Positions 52,701 to 61,695 of a stretch of DNA of 64,000 nt are shown here, in pieces; within the stretch, counting starts at the first letter, position 1, and the number at the start of each line of letters is the position of its first letter. The notes beneath the pieces are model-generated. The model did not search any database, had not been told where the DNA came from, and worked only from the letters and a program-made list of their open reading frames with translations. Source of the stretch: Cloeon dipterum (Eukaryota > Arthropoda > Insecta > Ephemeroptera > Baetidae); contig NC_088788.1 in the NCBI RefSeq assembly GCF_949628265.1, forward strand, positions 10,540,001-10,604,000. Direction: 5' to 3'. A program made the translations under genes and the position numbers.

Positions 52701-54763
52701 GTGATATCATCTTTATTTTAGGAGCTGAGCATGGAGCTGAACCTAAGGATCTACTGGGTGGATAAACGGCTTGAGGTCGGCCCATACTTTGAGGCTTTCC
52801 CCAATAGCACCTACATGAACGCCAATCCGGCTATATTGAGCAAAATCTGGATGCCAGACGTTTACACAGGTATTTTTTTTTATTTTCAAATAAAATTCGG
52901 AAAATTGGTAAATATTTCTCAGGTAGCCAAAATATAATTATTTTTGCATGAAAACTTCAAAGTGAATTAATTCTTTACTGTCGTGATTTTGGCAGATTAC
53001 ACGAAAAGCGTGGTGGCGCCGCGCATCCTGGCAGCTCCCGCCTCTCTGCGCATCTACCCCAACACGACAGTGCGCTACTCGGCACGGTACGATAATAAAT
53101 TAGACTCTCGTAAATTCAAATTAATTCAGCAGGGTGGCATGTTGCCCTTTCTCCCAAAAAAAGGGGGGAAATCTGCCTAAGCTTGTAGCATAAAATTTAA
53201 AAACACCATTATTTTGTAAATAAATTGCCATATAAACTTTGCCTTTATTTGCGGTTTATTTTAGAATTACGATGCAGTTTGCGTGCCCCATGGACTTCAG
53301 GAATTACCCTGCTGACTCACAAAGTTGTGATATGAGCCTGGAAAGCTGTAAATTTTTAATTTATAACTTAATATTTTCATTATTTTTAAACTCTCTGCGT
53401 TTATTAATTTTCAGATGCATTTACGAGGGATAAAATTTACTACAGCTGGAGGCCAGAAGGTGCTTCGATAAATATTGCGCACAGATTGGCCCATTTCGAT
53501 TTTGCATTTACTTTCGAGAACGACAAGGAAAATGTCAATTTTCCCTCAGGTACAAAATCTCTCATTTTATGAGCCATTTAAAAACTCCCAAAGGGAAAAT
53601 AAAAACAACACTAAATTTATCGTTATTTTATGTATTGACTTTGCAAAGAACAAACAAAACCATTCCGAATTTCAGGCAGCTACCCTGCAATTACGATGAC
53701 CGTGCGTCTCCACCGGCGCATCAGCTACCACATGCTGCAGACTTACATCCCCAGTCTGATGTTCGTCATCGTGTCATGGCTTTCGTTCCTCGTTCCCCCT
53801 GAGAGCGTGCCCGGCAGGATGGCCATCTGCATGACCACCCTTCTCACCCTCACGGCCATGTTCGCCGCCGTCCGGCAGAGCACGCCCAGCGTCAGCTACG
53901 TGAAGGCGCTCGACATCTGGATGGTCGCCTGCATATTTTTCGTCTTTCTCACTCTGGTCGAATACACTTTGGTGCTCAGGTATGAATTTGTCAAATTCAA
54001 TCTCAACCAAAGCTATTAATTTAATTTATTCCAGTTTACAAAAGAAAACGTAAAGAAAAAAATTAGAATTTGAAACGAAAATATCAAAATTTACTGCCAA
54101 TATCACTGAATTAATGAATCGTGTAAATTCCAGACTGACTAAAAACCTGAAGAAGAGTCAGACGCCACCAACGAGTCCTAGAAAAAGTGAGCCGAACACT
54201 AAACCCAGTCCTCTAGAGATGCAAATGCAGCCGTCCAAGAACGGAGAGGAGCAGAGCACTGCCTTCCACAAGGTTCGCCCTCCATTGTTGCGATCGACGG
54301 GGATAAACAAAATAGTAACTATGTGTGCTCAGGGTGTTGCATCACATATTTGTTTTCAATTAATTCTCGGTTTAAATGCGAACAAATTAAATTAAGCACT
54401 CTCTATATTGCTGTGGTTTTCTGTGAGCACCCATGGTCTTGACACAGTTTGTAATTAATTTTTTTATCTATAAATTTATAGAACTGTATAATTTGAGCTT
54501 TTCCTAATTGTTTATTTTTTTAATAGTTTTCTGGAGAAGCAGCAAACGGTCCTCCTTCGACAGATTCGCCGAAAAATTGTCTAATCGCGTGTGTCGAGGG
54601 CTACGGGCCGGACTGTTGGAGGCGCCCCACCAAACGCGGAATACTCATTCTCGAGACTGTCAGCTGCATTTTCATCCCAGGCTCGTTCATTTTCTTCAAC
54701 ATAGTCTACTGGTCATACCTGGCTAGCATTGTTGCTGCCAACATGGCCACAACCGAAATTTAA
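43757..54763 (+). CDS. Cys-loop ligand-gated chloride channel subunit (pHCl-2/hodor-like)
   Basis: Ten exons: 43757-43773, 51722-51849, 51905-51972, 52722-52869, 52996-53086, 53265-53347, 53415-53549, 53676-53979, 54134-54272, 54527-54763, giving 449 residues. The 17-base first exon (MPLHSR, ending in phase 2) joins the second to complete a good signal peptide, MPLHSRWQCSLLVGAIFTAM. The Cys loop runs from C158 to C172 with 13 residues between. The WMPDVY ligand-face block is present. M1-M3 are in one exon. The M1-M2 link reads PESVPGRM with Pro-Gly-Arg at 269-271, pointing to anion selectivity. The M3-M4 loop is Ser/Pro/Lys rich and M4 is near 413-437. This M1-M3 sequence fits the insect group of pHCl-2/hodor, CG6927 and CG7589, some of which are pH- or zinc-gated in gut and tubule; subfamily and ligand are inferred. 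Confidence 0.88.
43774..51721 (+). other. First intron of the Cys-loop channel gene (7.9 kb)
   Basis: A single large intron between the start-codon exon and the exon completing the signal peptide. It contains a terminal-inverted-repeat element (43915-44234), copies of an 11-base word in hairpin context (44370-45146) and GC-richer blocks near 47640-48080 and 50580-50780. The last block has two TATA-like strings (TATATAGGGG near 50680; GATATAAAG near 50750), so an alternative promoter is conceivable. No coding region was recognised. Confidence 0.55.
43915..44234. repeat. Copy of a short terminal-repeat element family
   Basis: About 320 bases resembling the element at 62659-63053 in order and spacing. 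It shares a CAGTGTTG...CCGCATTT start, a middle of ACAATTTTTGCGCATTTTCC, then AAACACCATG, and an end like ATTGCAAA...CCTTGGTAA. The ends are degraded. It has no coding capacity and looks like an old non-autonomous DNA transposon (MITE-like). Confidence 0.45.
51973..52721 (+). other. Channel intron between exons 3 and 4
   Basis: A 749-base intron. The 146-codon minus reading at 52224-52664 crosses the intron, has no known domain and no splice signals, and is taken as chance. Nothing else is recognised. Confidence 0.7.
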
Positions 54764-55538
54764 AAAGAACTTTTTACTGACAAATGAGTGACCTGTTTTC
54801 AAGCGTGAAAATTTAAAATTACCTTCACTACATGTTAATAATGTTTCTTCTTTTGAAATATTTGTAACTATATAGTGAGATATGTCCTGATCAAGATACC
54901 TGTATGTATAAATGTACTTAAAAAAGCTTTAATCCACATTCAACAATTTTATGGAATTTACTACGCTTATATTCTTAATTTTCATTTTGTGCTCCAGTAC
55001 TTAAACCAGATATATGCTGCGCGTGTCAAATTTTGTTTAGCCTCCAGTGAACTCGCTGCGATTAAAGAAATACTTAAATTTTTAATGTAATGATAAGACC
55101 CTCAAACTTTTAACAATTTGAATAAACCGTAAACTAATAGCTGATAAATTGTTTCATTGTTTGAATCTCCCAGAAGTTAATATTTTTACATTAAAATTCA
55201 AAATCAATAAATAAAAAGCTTGCTAATTACGAAAAAGTAGGACAAAACAACTAGCAGCAGCGGCTCTGCGACGATCCAGATTCTAAATCGTGCGCCGAGT
55301 GCCGAAAAATACCGTTTTCTGCTCTTGGTCCAGTCCTCCGCCAAAGATTTAGAGTTTCACTTAAGCGAGAGCAACGCGGCAGTTGCTTTCGCAGGTTGGC
55401 AAGACGCGTGGTTTTCTCAGGCAACGCAGCAGGTGTACAAAGTGCATGCAAAATACACGTTCCTGCGCGGAAGGTTGTTTTATTACACCGCCGCATCACC
55501 ACTCCAGGCTATTATTTTATAGTTGCGCTTTTTCTCAC
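54764..55538. other. Downstream of the channel gene
   Basis: Channel 3' UTR, with AATAAA at 55121-55126, followed from 55245 by a GC-richer block that reads openly on both strands. Part of that block (55360-55430 on the minus strand) may hold the last exon of the proposed small secreted peptide gene. Confidence 0.45.
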
Positions 55539-55913
55539 TCTCGATACGAACGCAGAGAGTTGCATTCTTGGATGGTTATTTCACCTTGCTGCACTTGGGA
55601 GTTGGCGGAGGCTGTGAAGACGGCGGTACCGAGCACCAACAGTGCAAGTTTTCTAGGTAAGTTTTAACGTTTAAATTTTTAATGGTTAATTTTTGTTACT
55701 TTGAAAAACATTTTACCATTACGCTGGGACCAATTATTCTATGATGAATTTTTAAAAGAATAAAAGTAAAGCAAGTTAGCTGCTATCAAAATGATTAAAA
55801 TTATCAACAAGTTTTATGAATGCCAAATTTATTTTTTTCTTTAAAATTAATCAAACTTTGTGATACTTTGACATTTACTGTGGGAGTAAAGTCGAGTTTT
55901 TGTGGCATTTCAT
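55539..55913 (-). CDS. Possible small secreted peptide gene (partial model)
   Basis: Two minus-strand exons fit in phase: 55913-55879 (start codon, 35 bases, donor GTAAAT) and 55652-55539 (donor GTGAGA). A TATA box (TATAAATA) lies at 55992-55999, about 80 bases before the start codon. Joined, they begin MKCHKNSTLLPQKLALLVLG and continue TAVFTASA, a convincing signal peptide. They then read NSQVQQGEITIQECNSLRSY. The third exon is uncertain: an acceptor near 55433 or 55407 would give a short Cys-containing end and a TAA. No family is recognised. Against it: the second exon has a weak pyrimidine tract, and the plus strand carries a perfect donor-like GTAAGT at the same place. Confidence 0.33.
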
Positions 55914-55991
55914 GCGTGACCTTGCCTTGCGTACATTATGCAATGGCAATGGCAATCATTAACTTCAATGCTACGCCAGAGCAGGCTTATT

Positions 55992-55999
55992 TATTTATA
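55992..55999 (-). promoter_or_regulatory. TATA box for the possible peptide gene
   Basis: TATAAATA on the minus strand, placed so that transcription would begin about 50 bases before the start codon at 55913. In AT-rich DNA such a string can occur by chance. Confidence 0.3.
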
Positions 56000-56356
56000 A
56001 TGGTGACTGAATAGTTAGAATTATCTCTATTGTGTGCTAGTTGTAAACGAAACTTTTGTTTTAAACTGTATTAATTTAGATCAAAAACAATTCTTGCAGA
56101 TTGCAATTTCCAGTTAGATAAACGTGTTCTATCTATTTCAATCTAAGTAAATAATAATGCTGACCTATCATAACATGAGATTTAAAAATAGCATCAGCAA
56201 CAAGGGAAAGCGCGCAATCAGGGCTAATTAACGAACACACTGAGTATATCTTCATTACCAATAACGCGGCAGAAAATCTGCAGCAGACTTCGGTCACTTC
56301 TTGACTTATCAAGGGTCATCTAACGTGTTCTCCGCTTAAATATATCGCAAGCTGCA

Positions 56357-56364
56357 TATAAAAA
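56357..56364 (+). promoter_or_regulatory. TATA box of the DRAM-like gene
   Basis: CATATAAAAAGGCGCGG is a strong TATA context followed by a GC-rich stretch. It predicts a start near 56388 and a 5' UTR of about 145 bases before the start codon at 56532. Confidence 0.6.
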
Positions 56365-56531
56365 GGCGCGGTATAATCTTGTGTCTGCGTCGCACATCCT
56401 TGTTCTCTCCGACCCGTAGGAAGAAAAATAATTAAAAGGCCTTCTTGTTTCGTACTCAGACACTTTCTGTCGCCGATTGAAGCAGCAGGCGAGAAATTTG
56501 TACGACTGCTTTTGAGTTTGGAGCAGTGAAA

Positions 56532-58646
56532 ATGGATTCGATTCTTCAGCGACCACACCTCATCGCCTACTTTGCCGGCACTATATTTCCTTTCACCTGC
56601 TTTTTCAGGTAAAATTAAGAGTGTTATGATAATTTTTTATTTAAGACGCTTTATTATAGTCCATCTTTTTTAAATGATTCGTCAGCTCAATTTTAAAATT
56701 AAAGTTAGCGATATTGTTGGTCTGGTTTTTCCACCGCCAGTTTTTTTTTTCGGGAAAAACAGCAAGATAAATAATACCTCTGTTTTTTCCTGACGGTTGG
56801 AATTTTCCGCATTTTTTCTCGGCTTTTAGAAAATTACCACTAGTTGTAAGTCCAAATGCTTATTAAATAAGAATTTATTCCAATATCGATCCAACCATAT
56901 TTTTCTAAATTGTACAAAATCACAAAAATTTTATTTTAAAATTAATCAAATAAGAAAAATTAAAATAACGATTCACAGCACAATCTAAAAACAACTAAAG
57001 AGGGTATTAATGAGTAAATTTGTTGTTGCTACCAATTTAAATTAATCCGAATTAAATGTTTGCAGCTACATTTTGGCGCTAGCTTTAAACCACATCGGTC
57101 TATGGATCACTTACATCAGCGACGCGAGCACAGACCCGCCAGTAAGTGGGGTTTTCGGAATGTTGCTCACCTACTCCATGATTGCCTGTGAGTACTGCAC
57201 TTAAATCATTCATTTTCTCTATTATGACGTAATTATATACTGCAGTTTTGGTTTCGACATACGTCAGGAAGAAGTTGGTCGAATGCGCGTGTGAGGAGAG
57301 GCCAGAAATCGCCACCTCGAAAGTGCGGCTCGCCAACCATGTGTCGGGGTGGCTGGCTCTCACGTCGGTCATCTGCCTCATTTTCGTGGCCCATTTCCAG
57401 GTGCACACGACCATGTTTTTGCACGGCACCATGGCGTTCATCGGCATAGGACTCGGCGTCCTTTACTGCTTCCTGCAGGTAGTGACAAAAAAGAGAGCGC
57501 GATATGGAAACACAGAAAAATACGCATTGATCATGGGCCGCGCAACCCTCAAGGGAAATTAAAAGATGTTAATGAGATGCGTACAAATATTACATTTTAT
57601 ATTCATGAAATGCCAAGAGAGAAATTTAAAATTACAACACTATTTTTAGCGGAAGCAGGGTTCGCAAAAACCCGCATTTTTCCGAAACACGCGCATTTTT
57701 ATTGAAACATTTTCCAGATTGTTTTGCGCAAAAAAACCAGTGGTGCATTTTTGCCCATTGAAAAAACTGGCGAACCCTGAGTGGAAGTTAAAATTAAGCA
57801 GAATAATGCTCAAATTTATTTTGTTGGTAGTCCAAGACATTGAATTAAAAATAATTTAGAAATAATTAACATACATTTTCCAAGCGTACAAGACTGAAAA
57901 TATGACACAGTTGTTGTGCTTATATCGGAGTCATTTTTCCCTCCAGACATTTTAGAATGTAGTATTTTTTCACAACACTCCCGGCAGAACTTACAATTTT
58001 GCATTTAACATTATTTCAGTCTCATTAAATTCAGCAAAAAATAACTGTTTATTTTACATCTTTGAGCTACAAAAAAATTAATAACTTTGTTAAATGTTAA
58101 ATTTAATTCTAATACATCAACAACAAAGAAATTTGAGTCTTTTCGGCCACTCATTCACATTAAAAATGCGATCTGTAATATTCTTAAATACCTTGTGTCC
58201 ATTTTTTCAAAGTCATTTGAACTATTTTAGGTGATTTGCACAAGAGCAATGATTCCGTATTACACAGCACCATACCTGTTCTACCTGAGGCTCACTTTCA
58301 CCATAATCAGCGCCGTCGCATTTGTTTTTGGCGTATTGTCTGGCCTCCTCTCCGTTTCAAAGTTCAAAGGTAATAAAATTTCGAATTTGTTTCAAGACTT
58401 TCTGCTTAAAAATGCGATTTTGTAATAGGAGACGCGCTGCATAGGTGGGCGCCGGACGACGGAGGATACGTGGAGCACGCGATCAGTTCCGTGTGCGAGT
58501 GGATTTTGGCTCTGGTCTATGCCGGGTACATGCTGTCTTTCGCGCACGAATTCAAGAACATCCGCATCGGGTCAATGAAGGTGGTTTTGGTCAGATCGGC
58601 CGAGCACCAAGTGAAAAATGGCCCAAACAGAATCGAGGATATATAA
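56532..58646 (+). CDS. DRAM-family (Frag1/DRAM/Sfk1) membrane protein
   Basis: Five exons: 56532-56608, 57066-57187, 57246-57478, 58231-58369, 58429-58646, giving 262 residues (human DRAM2 about 266). Family landmarks are a first helix ending in a Phe/Ser-rich turn (IFPFTCFFSSYILA), then WITYISDASTDPPVSGVFGM, with the conserved extracytosolic ISD...PP...GVFG block. RLANHVSGWLALTSVICLIFV, LHGTMAFIGIGLGVLYCFLQ and SSVCEWILALVYAGYMLSF follow, making six membrane spans. In other animals DRAM proteins sit in lysosome or Golgi membranes and promote autophagy, some under p53 control; this role is inferred here. Polyadenylation signal AATAAA at 58755-58760. Confidence 0.92.
56609..57065 (+). other. 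First intron of the DRAM-like gene
   Basis: A 457-base AT-rich intron. The stretch at 56725-56845 has runs (GGAATTTTCCGCATTTTTTC) that resemble the terminal-repeat family found elsewhere in the window, but no ends could be defined. Confidence 0.6.
57479..58230 (+). other. Third intron of the DRAM-like gene
   Basis: A 752-base intron that carries the complete short element at 57656-57779. The rest is AT-rich without recognised structure. Confidence 0.75.
57656..57779. repeat. 124-base MITE-like element with perfect 10-base terminal repeats
   Basis: The left end CAGGGTTCGC is exactly repeated in inverse at the right end (GCGAACCCTG). Inside lie AAAAACCCGCATTTTTCCG and TTGCGCAAAAAAACCAGTGG. 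The same blocks occur in the copy at 62659-63053. It is too short to encode anything and sits in an intron of the DRAM-like gene. Non-autonomous DNA transposon is the best reading. The flanks show no clear target duplication by eye. Confidence 0.65.
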
Positions 58647-59262
58647 TTAAATTACAGGAAGAAGGACTGTCGGGAGGAAACTTGAGCTGTTTTAATCCAA
58701 GTTCATAAATATATCACAAACAAATGTTATTTATATACGTATACACCCTATTTAAATAAACTTTTGTGAAAAAAGCCTCAATTTATCATATTGCAAGTCA
58801 CCATAGTTGCGTAATTGTTATCAGCTTGATAGGAAAAGGCCAAATATAGGCATCAAACCTTTTTTCTTCTAAGAGTCTGATAATTATGGGAGCCATTTTT
58901 CTGTTTAAACCGACTAAGAAGAAGGCGATTCTGCTTCAAATAAAAGCAAACGAGACTATTTTGTGCAAAGAAAACTGAACACAGTAACACAGAGCCTGCT
59001 CCAATGATAAAAGTGTTTTGCAAGAAAAGTATGCAACGCGCCTTACTCTATCCTCAAGTGTGCTGCAAAAAAACGGCACTTCAATGTATTGATATTAATT
59101 CGCATTTAATCAGATAATTCAGCTTTGGAAAGACCATGATTTAAAAACGAATTGGTCATCGCTCATCACTCGTAATTGATAACGAAACAAAACTAGTAAA
59201 AAAAGTACAGATATGGCTATGGCTGCGCGGTCTGCACAAACTGATCCTTCAAAGAGACTAAA
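58647..59262. other. Intergenic between DRAM-like and protease homolog genes
   Basis: DRAM 3' UTR and polyadenylation signal, then AT-rich DNA leading to the protease homolog start. No clear TATA box and no gene recognised. Confidence 0.55.
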
Positions 59263-60565
59263 ATGCGGTGTAATTCAATAGCATTTTTGATCATCCTGTT
59301 GCATTGCAATTTGAATTCTGTAAGTAAACACAAATATAATGAGAATTGACTCCTACAGTGCGACGGTACAACCATTTTTAGAAATATCTTTCAATTTATA
59401 AATAACAACCAGAGCAGGGAGTCAGTTTTCTTATCAATATTTGTCTATAGATCTGATGGAAGATTTTGTCCGACATTATATTATAATATAGGCCTCAAAA
59501 TTGTGGGGAGTGTTGTGGAATCCGGAACCAAAAAGAAGCCCAAAAGGTAGCAATTTTTTCGAAAGCAATACAAATTTTAAAATGCTTTTCTAGCCACTGA
59601 CAGAATATATGGAGGCGTCGAGGCAGGCAGAGACGAGTTCCCCTTCATGGCGGCTGTTATTTTGGGCGAAGCGGCCCTTTGTGGAGGCGCATTAGTTTCC
59701 AGCACCTCTGTTCTAACATCAGCCCAGTGCCTATTAACTAGGTTAATATACCCTATTATACGAGCTACTATTTTTTAATAATAAAACAAACAGCTTTGAG
59801 GTCATCAATGTTCATCTCGGGGTGCATAATTTGACGGATGACACGGAGACTGGTCGCATTATTATTAAAGCAACAAGGACCATCGCTCATGAGCAGTTCA
59901 ACAGTCTCAACCTGGACAACGATATAGGAATAATTAAGCTGCCTATGTCCGTGGAAGCGTCCAGTAATTCAATAAATTCTCCTCATTTTTTCATGTAATG
60001 TGCTCAAACTTATCACAAATTTCAGATATTTTGCCTGTGGCACTTCCTAGTCGATCTTTTGCTGAGGGAAATTCATTCGAAAATTACACGGCAAGAATTT
60101 TTGGATGGGGACTTAGGTCATCGGCACGTATGGAAATAATATTTTTTTCAGTTTAGCCAGTTTATTTTAAAATAATTACAGCCTCTGCAATTTTTCCGGA
60201 TATCCTTCACACTGCTGAATCCATGGTTATCAATAATACTGTGTGCGAGGATATATACGAATTGTTTGTTCCATATGTGACGCCTCGTAAATTATGCCTC
60301 GACAACTCTGGTCTTTCAGGAGCTTGTATCGTAAGTGTGCGAAAAATATGCGGATTTTTTTAATACTTATAGTGATTCTTTAAATAAGGGCGATGCTGGA
60401 GGCCCGATTGTCACCACGAGACCAGAGGACGGAAAATTTGTGTTGATTGGAACTATTAGCTTTTCTGCTGGGCCGTGTGGATACGAAATGCCTGTGATTG
60501 CGGCACGATTGTCTCTATATCTCGACTGGATCGGGTTTTACGCAGATGTGGCAATCGATGATTAA
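59263..60565 (+). CDS. Serine protease homolog, catalytically dead
   Basis: Seven exons: 59263-59319, 59492-59546, 59594-59741, 59794-59963, 60026-60127, 60182-60330, 60389-60565, giving about 285 residues. A signal peptide (MRCNSIAFLIILLHCNLNS) is followed by a short linker and a trypsin/chymotrypsin domain starting RIYGG, like the activation site RIVGG. The active-site His block TAAHC reads TSAQC (His to Gln). The Asp block DNDIGIIKL is intact. The nucleophile block GDSGGP reads GDAGGP (Ser to Ala). Two of three catalytic residues are therefore missing while the fold is kept, so it is a secreted pseudo-protease. Known insect homologs of this kind act as cofactors in melanisation or as binding proteins. 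The frame of exon 2 is set only by splice phase; another frame there reads PQNCGECCG, so that exon is less sure. Confidence 0.87.
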
Positions 60566-61695
60566 AATTATCACTGATTACCATAAAAATATTTATTTTA
60601 TGATTTAAGGCGGAGCAGCAGATTGTCTTGAATATAATATCCATGGACAAAATTAAATATTTATAAATGTCTCACTTGGTCTCAGCCGCTCAATTTTTAG
60701 TGTGAATATGCTGATTGCCGGCTTAAGCTGGATTTTATTCAGGAGCATTTTTTCTGGCAGCTGCAAATTTTTAAAAGAGTGAAGGGCAGGAGGCAAATTT
60801 TCTCTGACACTTTTCGACTTTTAAACCAGTGGCTGGCGTATAGCTTGGTCAAATTCACGGCGGCTGACTATAACGAAAACCAAAATTAGCCTGCTGGCGC
60901 CGCGGCGCAGTGCCACTAACAATAATTAAACAATACTCCAAATTTTTATCACGGTTACCAATATCACCGCCGAGCAGATAGCATATTGGGGCCTGTGTGT
61001 ATGTAATTTTGAAAGATTGTATCTCACCTGTATGGACGTTAATAAAGATTGCGTGTATCCAAATCACTAGTTGCCTGCTGTTTAAAAATTGTATCTATAT
61101 GCTTTTCTTTTATATTCACTCCTGGAGCATACATTTTTTGGGACCATATAAGACGCGACAAAGTGTAAATTAGTTTTTAGAGATAATTATATTTTCTGAT
61201 ACCTTTTTAAATAGAAAAACATATTAGATATTTTTCCTTTCAAAGATTTAAAAATAAAGAGCCAAAAAAGGGAGAGTTCAAAACAAACCAATTTTGGTGA
61301 TTTGGAATTAATATATTTTTACATTTAACAGCAATAACAACAATTAATCCGTTCATACACTTCTTTTACTTACTGTAACTTCCACTATGTACAACAAACA
61401 AGAAAGAATCGACTACAAATTCATTAAGTGCACCTCAGTCATTAAATCAATCAGTGGAATGTGGACAAAAGGCTAAAATTCATGTGTGTACATAAAAATC
61501 AGTTCAGAATGAGAAAATTTAGGAAGCTTTATACACTGCGATAGAGTGAATACTGTATAGTTTTATGTTACAGGATAGATATTTATGACACTTTGATTGC
61601 TACACAAAACGCGCAGAAAAGGGACTTCCAACTAACATGGTATCACAAACAAGTTGTTCAAATTAAAAGTGATGAGGATCAATGCCTAAATAAAA
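60566..61695. other. Convergent region between protease homolog and ATP6AP2
   Basis: The two 3' UTRs presumably meet here. A GC-richer patch at 60830-61010 includes the 16-base string at 60960-60975 that also occurs at 9232-9247. No gene is recognised; the 70-codon minus reading at 60855-61067 has no known product. Confidence 0.5.
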
